Assembly (NCBI GenBank): GCA_020426325.1 | Contig: JAGQQG010000004.1 | Location: 1 to 64,000 of the forward strand | Reading direction: 5' to 3' | DNA: 64,000 bases | Source: Planctomycetaceae bacterium | Lineage (GTDB): Bacteria; Planctomycetota; Planctomycetia; Planctomycetales; Planctomycetaceae | In this document: piece by piece, positions 45,719 through 54,455 of the stretch | Numbering within the stretch: the first letter of the stretch is position 1 | Layout: every line of letters starts with the position of its first letter | Translations under genes and position numbers: made by a program | Notes under the pieces: generated by a model | The model's database searches: none | Seen by the model: the letters and a program-made list of their open reading frames with translations, nothing else | Told to the model about the DNA's origin: nothing

Positions 45719-46897
45719 TTAAATGATTGGCGTGCCGCTGGCGTGTTCCCCCTGCTCGTACACTACATGAGCCCGTCCGACAAGTAACGGATCAATCGGA
45801 CCGATGTCATCCAGCGACTTGCCCGTATAGGGTAACGTGTGCAAGACGTATCGCATGGAATTGAGTCTCGCCCGTTTCTTGCAGTCCGATTTCACGACGG
45901 TCCACGGGGCGTCGGCGGTGTCCGTATAGAAGAACATCGCCTCTTTTGCTTTGGTGTACTCATCCCACATATCAAGAGACGCCTTATCAACGGGGGAGAG
46001 CTTCCACTGTTTGAGTGGATGTGCTTCTCTCTCTTTGAAGCGTCGGCGTTGTTCCTTGCGACTGACAGAGAACCAGAACTTAATCAGATGAATCCCGCTG
46101 CGCGTCAGGTTTCGTTCAAATTCGGGAGCCTGTCGCATGAATTCCGTATAATCATCCGCTGCACAGAATCCCATGACGCGTTCAACTCCCGCACGGTTGT
46201 ACCACGAGCGATCAAACAGCACGATCTCTCCAGCAGTTGGCAGATGCTCGACGTACCGCTGAAAGTACCACTGCCCGCGCTCCTCCTCAGTTGGTTTATC
46301 AAGAGCGACCACTCGGGCACCACGGGGATTCAAGTGTTCCATGAACCGCTTGATGGTTCCTCCCTTTCCGGCAGCATCGCGTCCTTCAAACAGGATGACG
46401 ATCTTCTGTCCGGATTTCCTTGCCCACGATTGCAGCTTGAGCAACTCCACTTGTAGACGGTACTTCTGCTTCTCGTAGTTTTTGCGAGACATCAGATTCT
46501 GATACGGATATCCCCCGGTGCGCCAGTCGGACGAGAGAGCATCGTCAGCATGAAGTGTTCGTGATACAGTCCCCATGTCAGGCTTGTCTAATAGAGCCTG
46601 ACGAAGCACGTTGGCATCATCGACAGACGTGCCGTCAATGATCGCCTTGAGCACCTTTGACAACGTATCAACATCGTGAGGAGGAACCGTGTTGACGATA
46701 TCCCTGACCGCATTGATTTTGGCTTCGCGTGCCGCTTTTACAGACTCAGTAACCACAAATCGCTCGATCCCCTGATGGGTTGTCGTGGGGGCTGTGTCGC
46801 CACGGCTGGCTCGACGAGGACGCCCATTGCGACTGCTCGCGCTGGAAGTGCCTGTCGACGGAGACGCCTGCTTGGATTTTTTCTTTGCCATAATCAT
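45719..46897 (-). CDS. ppk2: Polyphosphate kinase 2
   Basis: A 392-residue PPK2-family protein. After a Lys/Ser/Arg-rich, probably disordered N-terminus of about 110 residues comes the core with Walker A GRDAAGKGGTIKRF, the lid region TEEERGQWYFQRYVEHLP and Walker B VLFDRSWYNRAGVERVMGF, then KFWFSVSRKEQRRRFKERE and KLSPVDKASLDMW. PPK2 transfers phosphate between polyphosphate and nucleoside di- or monophosphates. Several in-frame starts (TTG 46900, ATG 46897, ATG 46891) are possible. Its neighbours suggest a link with stress and energy sensing. Confidence 0.93.
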   Translation of the reverse strand: MIMAKKKSKQASPSTGTSSASSRNGRPRRASRGDTAPTTTHQGIERFVVTESVKAAREAKINAVRDIVNTVPPHDVDTLSKVLKAIIDGTSVDDANVLRQALLDKPDMGTVSRTLHADDALSSDWRTGGYPYQNLMSRKNYEKQKYRLQVELLKLQSWARKSGQKIVILFEGRDAAGKGGTIKRFMEHLNPRGARVVALDKPTEEERGQWYFQRYVEHLPTAGEIVLFDRSWYNRAGVERVMGFCAADDYTEFMRQAPEFERNLTRSGIHLIKFWFSVSRKEQRRRFKEREAHPLKQWKLSPVDKASLDMWDEYTKAKEAMFFYTDTADAPWTVVKSDCKKRARLNSMRYVLHTLPYTGKSLDDIGPIDPLLVGRAHVVYEQGEHASGTPII

Positions 46898-47245
46898 CAA
46901 TTATATGCCCATCGCTGGGGCATTCGTCCAGTTTCGATCGGCTCTGGGCAACTGGATTTGGTAACTTTAGGCACAACAACCAAAATTGGCATAATCGTTC
47001 GACCGGTACGATCTTCAATGCAACAAGTAGCGCACTGCATCGACTTGAATGATCGCCCCTCATGGGAGTGAGAGATGCGTCGCTCCTCATTTGCTCTGAT
47101 TCACTCATCTGTGGCCTCGGATATTTCGCATTGATGAATCGGTTGAATCCAGAACGGGGGCATCTCGCAAAAACTTGAGCCCGGAATTGCATCACCATGC
47201 ATGCAACCCCAATGATTCGTTCCATCTCCTCGTTCAAAGTGCAAC
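46898..47245. other. Divergent intergenic region ppk2 / MOSC
   Basis: About 350 bases. Open frames cross it on the minus strand, but their composition and lack of recognisable motifs make them unconvincing. I see no terminator or clear dyad. Confidence 0.4.
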
Positions 47246-47731
47246 ATGTCAAATACGAACATTCTCCATGATTCAGTTCCGCAGATCGGTCGTGTGGCCT
47301 GGATCGGCCTGGCACCCACCAAGCAGGCTCCAATTCAGGTTGTTGAGTCAGCCAGGGTTGAGGTGGGCTCAGGTTTGGTCGGAGACCATCACGCGACAAG
47401 CGGCCAAACATCTCAACGACAGGTGACTCTCATTCAAGCTGAACATCTCCCCGTGATCGCAAGCCTTTGTCAGTTGGAATCCATCGACCCCAAACTGCTA
47501 CGGCGCAACTTGGTTGTTTCCGGAATCAACCTTCTCTCCTTGAAGAAGAGACGCTTTCGAGTTGGTGATGCCACCCTCGAAGGCACCGGCCCATGTGCTC
47601 CCTGCTCCCTGATGGAAAAGAACCTTGGCCCAGGTGGATATCAGGCGATGCGAGGCCACGGCGGAATTACGGCAATTGTGCACGAGGCTGGTACAATCAA
47701 TGTTGGAGATCAAATTCAGGTGATCGACTGA
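47246..47731 (+). CDS. MOSC-domain protein
   Basis: A 161-residue single MOSC domain. The conserved cysteine is in GPCAPCSLME (C117 and C120), with GLVGDHHAT and RNLVVSGINL as typical MOSC strands and GHGGITAIV near the end. MOSC domains are found in molybdenum cofactor sulfurases and small proteins such as YiiM that reduce N-hydroxylated compounds with a molybdenum cofactor. This stand-alone form is of YiiM/YuaD type. It lies beside the ppk2 and CBS genes but on its own transcript. Confidence 0.88.
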   Translation: MSNTNILHDSVPQIGRVAWIGLAPTKQAPIQVVESARVEVGSGLVGDHHATSGQTSQRQVTLIQAEHLPVIASLCQLESIDPKLLRRNLVVSGINLLSLKKRRFRVGDATLEGTGPCAPCSLMEKNLGPGGYQAMRGHGGITAIVHEAGTINVGDQIQVID

Positions 47732-47782
47732 ACAGATGCAAAGAGCTTTCCCAACCCACAAGATTTCCCGGCCTTTCCGATC

Positions 47783-47842
47783 TCAGTTGACCAGTCAAAG
47801 CAATACAACCGGGGAGGAGATTCAACGAACCGGGTCAACTGA
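47783..47842. promoter_or_regulatory. Ten-base inverted repeat upstream of the DUF11 lipoprotein
   Basis: TCAGTTGACC (47783-47792) and GGTCAACTGA (47833-47842) are exact reverse complements, 40 bases apart, located 50-110 bases before the start at 47893 and after the MOSC stop. It may be a weak terminator stem of the MOSC gene or a two-half operator. There is no T-run behind it. Confidence 0.4.
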
Positions 47843-47892
47843 CTGTGTTCGTGTTACGAAGTGATGTCTGTCGATGGTAGGCTCGCACTGTG

Positions 47893-49377
47893 ATGTACCA
47901 TGATCCTGACACCTCTTTGAATCGTTTGAATGGTCGACTTGTCGGCATGATTGTCGTGAGCAGTCTGCTGCCCTGCGTTCTTGGGTGTGCAAGTGGAGCC
48001 AATGGACCATTGGCCGTCAGGCGAGTCAATGACCCTCCACAATTGTCACCTTATGCTCGGTCGCTCGCACCACTAACACCCGAGACAACTACTCATAATG
48101 TGGGCAGACCTCCTCAGGACGAGAACGCCGCTGACCAACCGCTGACCTCGGTCAAACCACGTTCAGCACCTCAAGAATCGCTCAGTGAACCGAGCGATCC
48201 GAACCCGCTGAAACTCTCAGCTCCGACACCGACCGAGCGACTTCCGAAAAGCTCTGGAGCAAGTGACGAACCATCGATTCTCAGGGACGAACCAATTCAG
48301 TTAATCGTGACTTGTCCCAAAACAATCGAACGTGGCGAAGACGTCACGTTTAAAATTAATGTGCAAAACGTCGATCACACCCCTCTCGAAGGGGTCGTGA
48401 TCGTTTGTCGCCTCCCGGATGGCCTTGACTTCCCGAACGCAGCTCAACGAGTTTTTCGCCAGAAACTCGGACAACTCGATGTCGATCACCTTGAGTCAAT
48501 TGAACTCACCCTCCGGTGCAAAGACTTTGGCAACCACTGCGTGGAGTTTGAGGTCGCCGCGGACGGCCTGAGCGAGGGGATCTCGCAGTCAGCCTGTGTG
48601 GAGTGTCTCGTTCCGACGTCGGTCATACCCCCCAACCCGTTTGAATTGACCGGTCCGACAGAACGCTCCGTCGGAAATCGAGCAGAATTCGTGATGACGT
48701 TGCGAAATCTGACGGGGATTGAGCAACCCGATGTGCACGTCCAATTACAGTATGAAGGAGTGCTTGAACCACGTGAAGCTTCTGCGGGTGCACTTCGACA
48801 GCCCGGCCAGCTGCAATGGAACCTCGGCCTGCTGCGAATCGACGAACGCGTTCAGATTCAGGTCGAATTTGAATGTCAGTCGACGTCCGACGAAACATGC
48901 GTCACAGCAATCGTCAAGGGCAGGAATCTCAACATCGATCCAGTCGAGTCCTGCCTCAAGATAACACCGCCAGAAGCGATTGATCTCAATATCGTCGATC
49001 GACAAGATCCGGTCATGATCGGCGAACGTGTGGCCTACGAGATCCAAGTGAGGAATACGAGCTTACAACCTCTGTCGAATGCAGTGGTTCAACTACAGGC
49101 TGATGGCTTGCAGCCGGTCGGGCTGACAATCGGTGACAATGAGTCGCCGTCAGCGGCTGGGTTTGATCGTATAACAGGACTCATCACGATTCCCTTGCCT
49201 GAGAATTTTCCATCAGAAGCCATCCAGATGATCACATTGCAAACTCTTGCAACTCGTGCTGGCGCCGGCATTTTGAAAGCAACCATTACGGGGAGCGATC
49301 GCTCACTTCTGATCTCGACCACAGAACCAACCGTCATCAATCCTCTAGGCAGCTCTGTCGCATATGATGACCCATAA
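47893..49377 (+). CDS. Lipoprotein with three DUF11-type repeats
   Basis: A 494-residue protein. The ATG at 47893 gives a signal with lipobox CVLGC (Cys32). Residues 33-130 are Pro/Ser-rich and probably disordered. Then come three beta-sandwich repeats of the DUF11 / conserved-repeat type: QLIVTCPKTIERGEDVTFKI..., ELTGPTERSVGNRAEFVMTL... and LNIVDRQDPVMIGERVAYEI..., each about 110 residues. Such repeats occur in large planctomycete cell-surface proteins. The function is probably structural or adhesive. There is no partner gene in the immediate surroundings. Confidence 0.82.
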   Translation: MYHDPDTSLNRLNGRLVGMIVVSSLLPCVLGCASGANGPLAVRRVNDPPQLSPYARSLAPLTPETTTHNVGRPPQDENAADQPLTSVKPRSAPQESLSEPSDPNPLKLSAPTPTERLPKSSGASDEPSILRDEPIQLIVTCPKTIERGEDVTFKINVQNVDHTPLEGVVIVCRLPDGLDFPNAAQRVFRQKLGQLDVDHLESIELTLRCKDFGNHCVEFEVAADGLSEGISQSACVECLVPTSVIPPNPFELTGPTERSVGNRAEFVMTLRNLTGIEQPDVHVQLQYEGVLEPREASAGALRQPGQLQWNLGLLRIDERVQIQVEFECQSTSDETCVTAIVKGRNLNIDPVESCLKITPPEAIDLNIVDRQDPVMIGERVAYEIQVRNTSLQPLSNAVVQLQADGLQPVGLTIGDNESPSAAGFDRITGLITIPLPENFPSEAIQMITLQTLATRAGAGILKATITGSDRSLLISTTEPTVINPLGSSVAYDDP

Positions 49378-49503
49378 CCCATCAGACTCTTCTGATGCAT
49401 AAATAAGCTCAGTGGAATCCGCGGAGACGTGGGGGTATGCTCATAAGCCGCGCGGGCCAGTGTGGCTCGGTCTTAATATGCCCCCAGCGAAGAGGACACT
49501 CCG

Positions 49504-49887
49504 ATGAGACGAACGCTGTTGATTGGTTTCGCTGTTATGCTTGGACTGGCCGTTGTCCTGCCAAACCTCAGCCCTGCCCAAAATGACGATACCGGCTCGG
49601 CAGAAACGACCAAAGAGTATCGTGGTCCACTTCCCGCACATTTCGGGAAGCTGGGCATGAGTGACACTCAGAAGGAAAAGGTGTACTCACTCCAGGAGTC
49701 ATACGAAGAGCAGCTTGAGAAGCTGCGTAAGCAGATTGAACAGATCGAACAGAAACGCGATGCTGAGATCGAAACGTTACTGACACCCGGTCAAAAACTG
49801 CGACTGCAGGAGCTCCGAGAAGAGGCGGCCAAGGAAGCGGCAGAGACTCAAGCAAAGTCAAGTGCTTCGGCCGAGGGCAAATTCTAA
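49504..49887 (+). CDS. Small secreted coiled-coil protein
   Basis: A 127-residue protein with a signal peptide (LLIGFAVMLGLAVVLPNLSPAQ) and a helical body with strong heptad character (QEKVYSLQESYEEQLEKL, QIEQIEQKRDAEIETLL), ending in an Ala/Glu/Lys-rich tail. The LGMSDTQKEKVYSL and LTPGQKLRLQEL segments recall the LTxxQ motif of Spy/CpxP periplasmic chaperones, which may be its distant family. GAGGAC precedes the ATG. It is followed by an intrinsic terminator at 49931-49959, so it is transcribed separately from the phage head cassette. Confidence 0.75.
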   Translation: MRRTLLIGFAVMLGLAVVLPNLSPAQNDDTGSAETTKEYRGPLPAHFGKLGMSDTQKEKVYSLQESYEEQLEKLRKQIEQIEQKRDAEIETLLTPGQKLRLQELREEAAKEAAETQAKSSASAEGKF

Positions 49888-49930
49888 CTGCCTGAAGCCC
49901 AGAAGCTCACCAATCTGCGACAACTCAAGA

Positions 49931-49959
49931 CGCAGCCTCTCGCTGGAGGCCGCGTTTTT
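49931..49959 (+). terminator. Intrinsic terminator upstream of the head cassette
   Basis: CGCAGCCTC (49931-49939), loop TCGCTG, GAGGCCGCG (49946-49954), then TTTTT. The stem is nine pairs with one A-C mismatch. It ends the transcript of the small coiled-coil gene and isolates the following cassette. Confidence 0.85.
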
Positions 49960-49993
49960 CTCTTGCGCGCAACCATCCAGTCTTTGATTAAAG

Positions 49994-50028
49994 AGAGCAA
50001 CAAGGCGCGATTCTCGCCAGCTTGCTCT
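49994..50028 (+). promoter_or_regulatory. Leader hairpin before the portal gene
   Basis: AGAGCAA (49994-50000) pairs with TTGCTCT (50022-50028), and inside it GGCG with CGCC. Directly upstream is TCTTTGATTAAAGA (49981-49994), a palindrome with a four-base centre. Together they form a structured 5' leader 35 bases before the portal start, a possible operator or attenuator. Confidence 0.4.
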
Positions 50029-50063
50029 AGGCCAGTTTCCTTGGTCCGCAATCAGAGACGATC

Positions 50064-51473
50064 ATGCTCGGCTATCTGCAAGACAAGTGGCAGACCACCC
50101 AACTCAAAGCTCGGTATCAGCGACTTCTTCACGAACGCATACTCCACCTGACTGAGGCCTCTGGTCCCCTGCCGGTCTCTGAAGAGACTGGGAACTGGAC
50201 TCTGCTCGGCAATGGGTCACGCGGGTTGGACTCTGCAGCGCGTACCGACGCCCGGACGAAAGCCCGGCAGCTGGTCCTGAGCGACCCCCATGCCCGCAAC
50301 CTGATGCGGTTGTTTGAAGTCTATGTCACCGGACCAGGGTTGAAGTTGATCCACAAGTCTCGCGATCCACAAACAGCGAAAGACACGGCCAAACTGCTCA
50401 GCAAAGCCGATCGACTGTGGTCGGAGTTTCTTCTCGAAAACTGCAGGCACTACTCATTCCACGAACATGCTCGTCGGACATGGCGGGATGGTGAGTGCTT
50501 CATCCGTAAGTTCTCACAAACTTCCTGGCCGCCGCAGATACGATTCTTCGATCCGGAGACCATCGGTCCGACCATTGATGAACCAGAATCTCAAGGCATC
50601 CTCACCGACGCAAACGACGTCGAAACACCGCGATGGTACCTTCGCATCGACCCGCAAACGGGAGACCTTGTTGAATACATTGATGCACACCAGATTTTGC
50701 ACACGAAAATCGGAGCCGATTCAAATCAAAAACGAGGCACGACACTGTTTGCCCCGGTGATCGATCATTTCGATCGATTCCAGAAGTGGATGGATACGGA
50801 GCTCTCTGCACGCAAGTTGCAGGCATCCATCGTACTCTGGCGGAAGGTGACAAATCCGGCCTCTGCCACACCATTCGGCAATGAATCGACCGTCGAGTCG
50901 TTGACTGGGTCGCATGCAAGTCAAAATGGTGGCCGTTTTCAACCGGGGAGCATGCTCACGACGGGAACGAGCACCGACCTGCAATTCGTCCAACCAGATA
51001 CGAATTACTCGGACACAGTTCCTCTTGGGCGGATGCTTCTGCTGAGTATCGCCGCAGGCGCCGGACTCCCGGAGTTCATGCTGACCTCCGATGCCTCGAA
51101 CGCGAATTATGCTTCGACGATGGTCGCAGAGGGGCCGGCCGTCAAGATGTTCCAGTCCGAGCAATGCTTCTTCGGACACGAATTCACCCGACTCTGGCGG
51201 TGGGTCATGTCCAACGCGATCAATGCTGGCCAACTGGACGCCGACTTCTTCGATCGTGTGATGGCCAAATGGTGCTTCGCTGAACTCGTCAATCGAGACC
51301 GCCCGCGAGAACGGATGGCTGACGTGCGTCTGATCGAAGCTGAAGTTCTGAGCCGCGCTGAAGTCGCCCGACGTGACGGTGCCGACCCGGAAGTCATGCG
51401 TCAAGAACTGCGGGGTGAAAACCCAAAAAAAGACCGAACGGACCTAGACGAGCTCGAATCCGAGCAGACGTGA
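50064..51473 (+). CDS. Phage-type portal protein
   Basis: A 469-residue portal protein resembling the lambda-type family. ARQLVLSDPHARNLMRLFEVYVTGPG, RRTWRDGECFIRKF, IRFFDPETI, IDAHQILHTK, FAPVIDHFDRFQKWMDTELSARKLQAS and the late GAGLPEFMLTSDASNANYASTMVAEGP are the usual portal stretches. The portal forms the dodecameric DNA channel at one capsid vertex. It opens a four-gene head cassette lacking a terminase gene at the expected upstream position. The frame is intact, so this is not an obvious relic. There is no strong ribosome-binding site at the ATG. Confidence 0.88.
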   Translation: MLGYLQDKWQTTQLKARYQRLLHERILHLTEASGPLPVSEETGNWTLLGNGSRGLDSAARTDARTKARQLVLSDPHARNLMRLFEVYVTGPGLKLIHKSRDPQTAKDTAKLLSKADRLWSEFLLENCRHYSFHEHARRTWRDGECFIRKFSQTSWPPQIRFFDPETIGPTIDEPESQGILTDANDVETPRWYLRIDPQTGDLVEYIDAHQILHTKIGADSNQKRGTTLFAPVIDHFDRFQKWMDTELSARKLQASIVLWRKVTNPASATPFGNESTVESLTGSHASQNGGRFQPGSMLTTGTSTDLQFVQPDTNYSDTVPLGRMLLLSIAAGAGLPEFMLTSDASNANYASTMVAEGPAVKMFQSEQCFFGHEFTRLWRWVMSNAINAGQLDADFFDRVMAKWCFAELVNRDRPRERMADVRLIEAEVLSRAEVARRDGADPEVMRQELRGENPKKDRTDLDELESEQT

Positions 51474-51653
51474 TGCTCGCGTGAGGAGTTCTATCTCCGA
51501 GACGTGCCGAAGGACCCAACGTGCACCTGTTCCGGCTCACACTCGACCATTCACTTCACCCTGATGATGTCTGCCATTTCTATTCGCCTTCTTCAAACGT
51601 CGCGCAACCACTGTCCTTCCAATTGAACCCATCACTTCCCCTGAGGATTCCTG

Positions 51654-52559
51654 ATGAAACCGTCCACTCTCACCGAACATGTGTCCGATTGGCACTCGCA
51701 ACTGCAGGTCGACCGCGAGAATCGAGTTGTCCGCAACGTGGCCCTCACGGGCAGCACCTCGAAGAACGGGTACCGTTACCAGGAACAGGCCCTGCGAGAT
51801 GCGGTCGCCTTGTATGAACAACGCCCTGTGTTCCTTGATCATGCGGCTGACAAATCCCGTCCACAGGAACGGAGTACTCGCGACCTCGTCGGTTCGATCA
51901 TTAACGCCCGATACGAAGCGGGTCGAATCCGCGGCGACATCCGTGTCCTGGACACCGACTCCGGGCGAACGTTCCTTGCCCTCTCTGAATCGAACGCACC
52001 CGGAGTCGGTATGAGCCATGTTGTCCTCGCAGAACGTGATGGAGACGACGGAGCCGTGTCTCGCATCCACGATGTGGTCAGTGTTGATGCTGTTGCGTTT
52101 CCAGCAACGACCACAACGTTCCGTGAGTCGCAAGACCAAACCTCTGATGACGAGCCGTTGCGAGAAGAGCAAGTCACCACTCGCGACACTGAAGTGAGGC
52201 CGGTCGAAACCGGCGCATTGGACATTCAAGAGCAATTGAAACACCTGACGGCTGAGCGTGACGAACTACTCTCACGCCTCCAGGAGGCACAAAACCTCCA
52301 GCGAACGTCGCAGCAACGGCAGAGTATCGTCGGACTGGCGACCAAGTCGGGACTGCCTGAATACGCGTTGACTGAGTCTTTCTACCAGCAACTGATGGTT
52401 TCTGACGAGAGGCAGCGCAGCGAACTGATCCGGGATCGGGTCATGTTGATCGAAGCCTCACGTTCGCAGCCGCCGCTGAGTCGCGAGCGAATGTCGACAT
52501 CGCGCACATCACCTTCAGACCTTGCCTTTATCGCCACGATCAAACGTCAGGCGTCCTGA
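51654..52559 (+). CDS. Prohead protease fused to a scaffold-like tail
   Basis: A 301-residue protein preceded by TGAGGAT. Residues 1-170 look like a capsid maturation protease: NVALTGSTSKNGYRY, then VFLDHAADKS with a candidate catalytic His63, and PGVGMSHVV with candidate Ser121, followed by VDAVAFPATTTTF. Residues 185-300 are helical and charged with a coiled coil (LKHLTAERDELLSRLQEA), as expected for an internal scaffold. Protease-scaffold fusions are known in tailed phages. It lies between portal and capsid genes, the standard position. The catalytic residues are inferred from pattern only. Confidence 0.78.
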   Translation: MKPSTLTEHVSDWHSQLQVDRENRVVRNVALTGSTSKNGYRYQEQALRDAVALYEQRPVFLDHAADKSRPQERSTRDLVGSIINARYEAGRIRGDIRVLDTDSGRTFLALSESNAPGVGMSHVVLAERDGDDGAVSRIHDVVSVDAVAFPATTTTFRESQDQTSDDEPLREEQVTTRDTEVRPVETGALDIQEQLKHLTAERDELLSRLQEAQNLQRTSQQRQSIVGLATKSGLPEYALTESFYQQLMVSDERQRSELIRDRVMLIEASRSQPPLSRERMSTSRTSPSDLAFIATIKRQAS

Positions 52560-52625
52560 ACGACCATCACGATGGCCGCCAACTTTGCAATTCCCCCTTC
52601 CCCGTTCCCGTTTGGATACCTCCTC

Positions 52626-53108
52626 ATGCCTAACAATCTCGGTTTCCGTTCCGGACATGTTGTCCTGCATAAATTTCGTGTCGAATCGACTTCGGTCATC
52701 GCACCGGGCGACATGGTCTATCTCGATGAGACGGTCGTACGGCCTGCCAGTGAACTGCCTTGGAATACAGACCTTGCAACCACTCAACAGGACTTCGCTG
52801 ACATGTTTGTCGGCATCGCACACGAAGCCTCAGCCGACGGTGAGGATGCAGCAGTGTCGATCGACGTCAGCTCCTCCTCGATTTACGAATTTGACGTGAC
52901 CTCCAGCAGCTACGACAACGGCAACCTGCTCGCTCCGGAAGGTGCAAGTTCAAAGTTGTTGAATCAGCAACTGGCATATGTCAATACACCGTCACAGGCC
53001 ATCGCTCGTGCCGCTGAGTTCTCTGATCAGATGACGTCACGACTCCGGGTGATGTTTGCTTCCGCCTACTCGACCGGCAGCACCAACAGTAATGCAGCCA
53101 TTGGCTGA
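52626..53108 (+). CDS. Small head protein, probably capsid decoration
   Basis: I take the ATG at 52626 (MPNNLGFRSGHVVL); the frame is open from 52572, which would add 18 residues. The 160-residue product is beta-rich (GDMVYLDETVVRPA, AVSIDVSSSSIYEFDV, NGNLLAPEGASSKLL) and Ala/Ser-rich at the end. It lies between the protease and capsid genes, the place where many phages encode a decoration protein. I do not recognise its family directly; the role is inferred from position and composition. Confidence 0.62.
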   Translation: MPNNLGFRSGHVVLHKFRVESTSVIAPGDMVYLDETVVRPASELPWNTDLATTQQDFADMFVGIAHEASADGEDAAVSIDVSSSSIYEFDVTSSSYDNGNLLAPEGASSKLLNQQLAYVNTPSQAIARAAEFSDQMTSRLRVMFASAYSTGSTNSNAAIG

Positions 53109-53171
53109 TCGCACACCCTCCTCGACTCGGATTTCATCCCTCCTTCCCCTCACTTTGGATCATCCCTACCC

Positions 53172-54368
53172 ATGCAAGGCACTTCCCTCGCGGCTCTCAT
53201 CGAGTCTCATGGCCCCCAAGGCTTCTATCATAAAGTCTGCCAGCTGCTGAATGAGAAGCAGTTGACCCCGGACGACTTCTCCTATCACGAACTGGCAGAG
53301 GCATGCGGAGTCCTTCCTCGACTCCGAAGTCTGCAGGAATCACTCCTCTCCGACGGCCCGGTCGCAACCCTGCTGAACGAATCGAACCCCGGAGTGAGTA
53401 CGTCCTTGTTTCAGGTCGTCACCGGCGAACTGATCGGCCGCAAGGTGATCGAAGGTTACGCTGACGACTCAGGTTTCATCGGAGATCGACTGGTGACAGT
53501 GATGCCCAGCCGGATCAGGAATACCCGTATCGCCGGCTTCACAGCACTTGCTGGCCCTTCGGAAGTGCACGAAGGACATCCTTACGAGGAGTCCAGCTTC
53601 ACTGAGAAGTCCGTCACGACGCTGGAGAGCAAGCAAGGGCGGATCCTCAGTATCAACGAGGAATTGATCGCCTTTGATCAAACCGGCGAAATCAATCGTC
53701 GTGCAATGGCGCTGGGCTACTACCTCCGACAGGAGCGTGAGCGGACGATCGTCAGGGCTGTGATTGATGCCGATGCCTCAAGCGGCAAGTATGTCTACAG
53801 ACCGAATGGATCTGGCCAGCAGCTGTACAAGACCAATGGCTCTCACCGGAACTACATCGGTGCCGGGAACACAACCTCGGCTGGCTTCAACACTGCGGTC
53901 ACGTTGACCGACTGGACTGACATCGAAGCGGCATTGCACTACCGAGCCACTGAGATCGTCGATGACCGGATCGACGGCGAGGCGCGGCCGGTTGTCATCC
54001 CCGCAAGACAGCTTCTTGTCCCCGAGGCGCTCCGCGGGACTGCTCGCAGCATCGTGAACTCCACCGAGATCACCGTCAGCAATGGTGACAACGAGACTCG
54101 CTTCGCGAACCCAGTCCATGGGCAACTGGAGGTGCTGAGCTCACCCTTCATTGATGAAGTCGGCGGTCAAGCTGCAAATGACTGGTACATCGGTGACTTC
54201 CGCCGTCAGTTTGTCTGGACCGAAATCTGGCCCGTGCAGACCTTCCTGCAACGGAACGACAGTGAAGCTGCCTTCGATCGCGACGTAGTGCTCCGCGTGA
54301 AGGCTCGCTACTTCGGCGGTATCAGTGCTGTCGACACGCTCTGCGTCACAAAGGTCGACGGAGCATAG
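53172..54368 (+). CDS. Phage-type major capsid protein
   Basis: A 398-residue protein. The N-terminal 75 residues are helical (LIESHGPQGFYHKVCQLLNE), followed by a region rich in strands with FIGDRLVTVMPSRIRNTRIAGF, KQGRILSINEELIAFDQTGEI, a long helix MALGYYLRQERERTIVRAV, and late DWYIGDFRRQFVWTEIWPVQTF and RDVVLRVKARYFGGISAVD. This pattern and the neighbours support a tailed-phage capsid subunit, probably with the HK97 fold. An intrinsic terminator follows after about 90 bases. The frame is intact. Confidence 0.85.
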   Translation: MQGTSLAALIESHGPQGFYHKVCQLLNEKQLTPDDFSYHELAEACGVLPRLRSLQESLLSDGPVATLLNESNPGVSTSLFQVVTGELIGRKVIEGYADDSGFIGDRLVTVMPSRIRNTRIAGFTALAGPSEVHEGHPYEESSFTEKSVTTLESKQGRILSINEELIAFDQTGEINRRAMALGYYLRQERERTIVRAVIDADASSGKYVYRPNGSGQQLYKTNGSHRNYIGAGNTTSAGFNTAVTLTDWTDIEAALHYRATEIVDDRIDGEARPVVIPARQLLVPEALRGTARSIVNSTEITVSNGDNETRFANPVHGQLEVLSSPFIDEVGGQAANDWYIGDFRRQFVWTEIWPVQTFLQRNDSEAAFDRDVVLRVKARYFGGISAVDTLCVTKVDGA

Positions 54369-54455
54369 CATACTAGTGAGTCGATGAGACGGCTCCTCGA
54401 TCAAAGTGAGTTCTTCATCAACTCGTACCCCTTTCAACTCATCCTCTCCCCCGCT

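Noticed and set aside
46746..47411. Minus-strand open frame of 221 codons crossing the ppk2/MOSC interval
   Set aside because: It overlaps both real genes, has no start signal and no family motif.
51521..51653. Possible small gene between portal and protease, starting with GTG at 51521
   Set aside because: It runs into the protease gene in another frame and has no family resemblance; the gap is probably leader sequence.
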